DNA from: Loigolactobacillus coryniformis subsp. coryniformis KCTC 3167 = DSM 20001
GTDB lineage: Bacteria > Bacillota > Bacilli > Lactobacillales > Lactobacillaceae
Direction: 5' to 3'
DNA: 64,000 bases
Assembly: GCF_002706425.1 (NCBI RefSeq)
Contig: NZ_CP017713.1
Coordinates: 2,108,001 to 2,172,000, forward strand
Part shown: positions 63,522 through 64,000 of the stretch, one piece after another
Numbering within the stretch: the first letter of the stretch is position 1
Layout of the letters: each line of letters begins with the position of its first letter
Notes under the pieces: model-generated
Database searches by the model: none
Told to the model about the DNA's origin: nothing
The model's input: the letters and a program-made list of their open reading frames with translations, nothing else
Made by a program: the position numbers and the translations under genes

Positions 63522-64000
63522 GAGCGATTCACAGTCTCCTTCCGCTTATTCATATCGCGATGGGTCGTGTCAACCGGATAGTGTTGCCCCAGATCCTTAC
63601 CTAATCGTTCCGCCAACGCAACTGAACGATGTTGCCCACCAGTACAGCCGATTGCGATCGTTAAACTCGTTTTACCTTCTTTTTCATAGCCAGGCATGAT
63701 GAAATGTAGCATACTGCTAAACCGTTCATAGAAGTCTTCCGTAGCCGGTTGTTGCATAACGTAATCATAAACAGCCTGATTCAAGCCAGTTAACTTTTTA
63801 AATTCAGGCACATAATATGGATTAGGCAAGAAACGAACATCCATCACAATATCCGCATCGATCGGTACACCATATTTAAAGCCAAACGACATCACTTCAA
63901 TATGGAACGTCGTGGTTTCTGCGGATTTAAAGTTATTAAAAATCTCCTCACGCAGTTGCCGTGGCGTCAATTCAGTCGTATCAATGATCAATTGTGACCG
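63518..64000 (-). CDS. rapZ: RapZ/YvcJ nucleotide-binding protein, C-terminal part (runs off the window)
   Basis: Only the last 160 or so residues are in the window; the N-terminal P-loop domain lies beyond 64000. The visible part has the RapZ C-terminal domain with [20 protein letters not shown] and the conserved [16 protein letters not shown]. In Bacillus YvcJ binds and hydrolyses GTP; in E. coli RapZ steers an sRNA to RNase E. First of the rapZ-yvcK-whiA operon here. Confidence 0.93.
   Translation of the reverse strand, partial: RSQLIIDTTELTPRQLREEIFNNFKSAETTTFHIEVMSFGFKYGVPIDADIVMDVRFLPNPYYVPEFKKLTGLNQAVYDYVMQQPATEDFYERFSSMLHFIMPGYEKEGKTSLTIAIGCTGGQHRSVALAERLGKDLGQHYPVDTTHRDMNKRKETVNRS

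Overview
The window reads as a chromosomal segment of a low-to-mid-GC lactic acid bacterium (Lactobacillaceae). The basis is the gene content and order: cggR-gap-pgk-tpiA beside rpoN, secG-rnr-smpB, rapZ-yvcK-whiA near clpP, an Asn-type T-box ahead of asnA, PepI-type and TagE-type proteins, a LexA box of Gram-positive type, a CtsR box and a full-match CcpA cre. The genus cannot be fixed from this sequence alone; Loigolactobacillus-like species would fit, but that is a guess.

Layout. 1-6 kb: an ABC-FtsX exporter, a MarR regulator, gene remnants, a VOC protein and the serine/threonine symporter SstT. 6.3-10.1 kb: two IS4-type elements; the second (8626-10109) has split a LexA-controlled Y-family polymerase/YolD operon. 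11.8-18.3 kb: a flavin-based extracellular electron transfer locus (dmkA, pplA, ndh2, eetA, eetB, dmkB) in two divergent halves. 18.4-28.8 kb: a cre-controlled LDH2-type dehydrogenase, two TagE-like glycosyltransferases, a secreted DUF1002 protein behind 98-bp tandem repeats, PepI, a histidine phosphatase and a BceAB-like ABC transporter. 29-32 kb: an APC permease preceded by a 111-nt structured repeat, a TetR regulator with a clear operator palindrome, and TerC.

32.4-40 kb, on the minus strand, looks like a catabolic module: GntR regulator, a D-tartrate dehydratase-type enolase-superfamily enzyme, a dicarboxylate symporter, then a membrane oxaloacetate decarboxylase (OadH, biotin carrier OadD, OadB, a 40-residue OadG-like membrane peptide, OadA). 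Dehydration of D-tartrate gives oxaloacetate, which the decarboxylase would convert to pyruvate while exporting sodium. 40.2-42 kb: a second near-identical copy of the 1484-bp IS, inverted relative to the first, then an IS30-derived mini-element.

42-64 kb is mostly core genome: an EAL protein, smpB, rnr, secG, a ClC channel, an IS1380 element, T-box/asnA, the glycolytic operon, rpoN, tRNA-Arg(CCG), stress and redox genes, clpP, a DsbA-like protein lacking the second CXXC cysteine, and whiA-yvcK-rapZ (rapZ runs off the right edge).

Main items to follow up: the 111-nt structured element found twice with covarying arms; the D-tartrate to sodium-pump module; the electron-transfer locus whose PplA-like flavoprotein lacks a lipobox cysteine; the split, miniature OadG; and the IS insertion in the SOS operon, whose ancestral reading frame can be reconstructed exactly.
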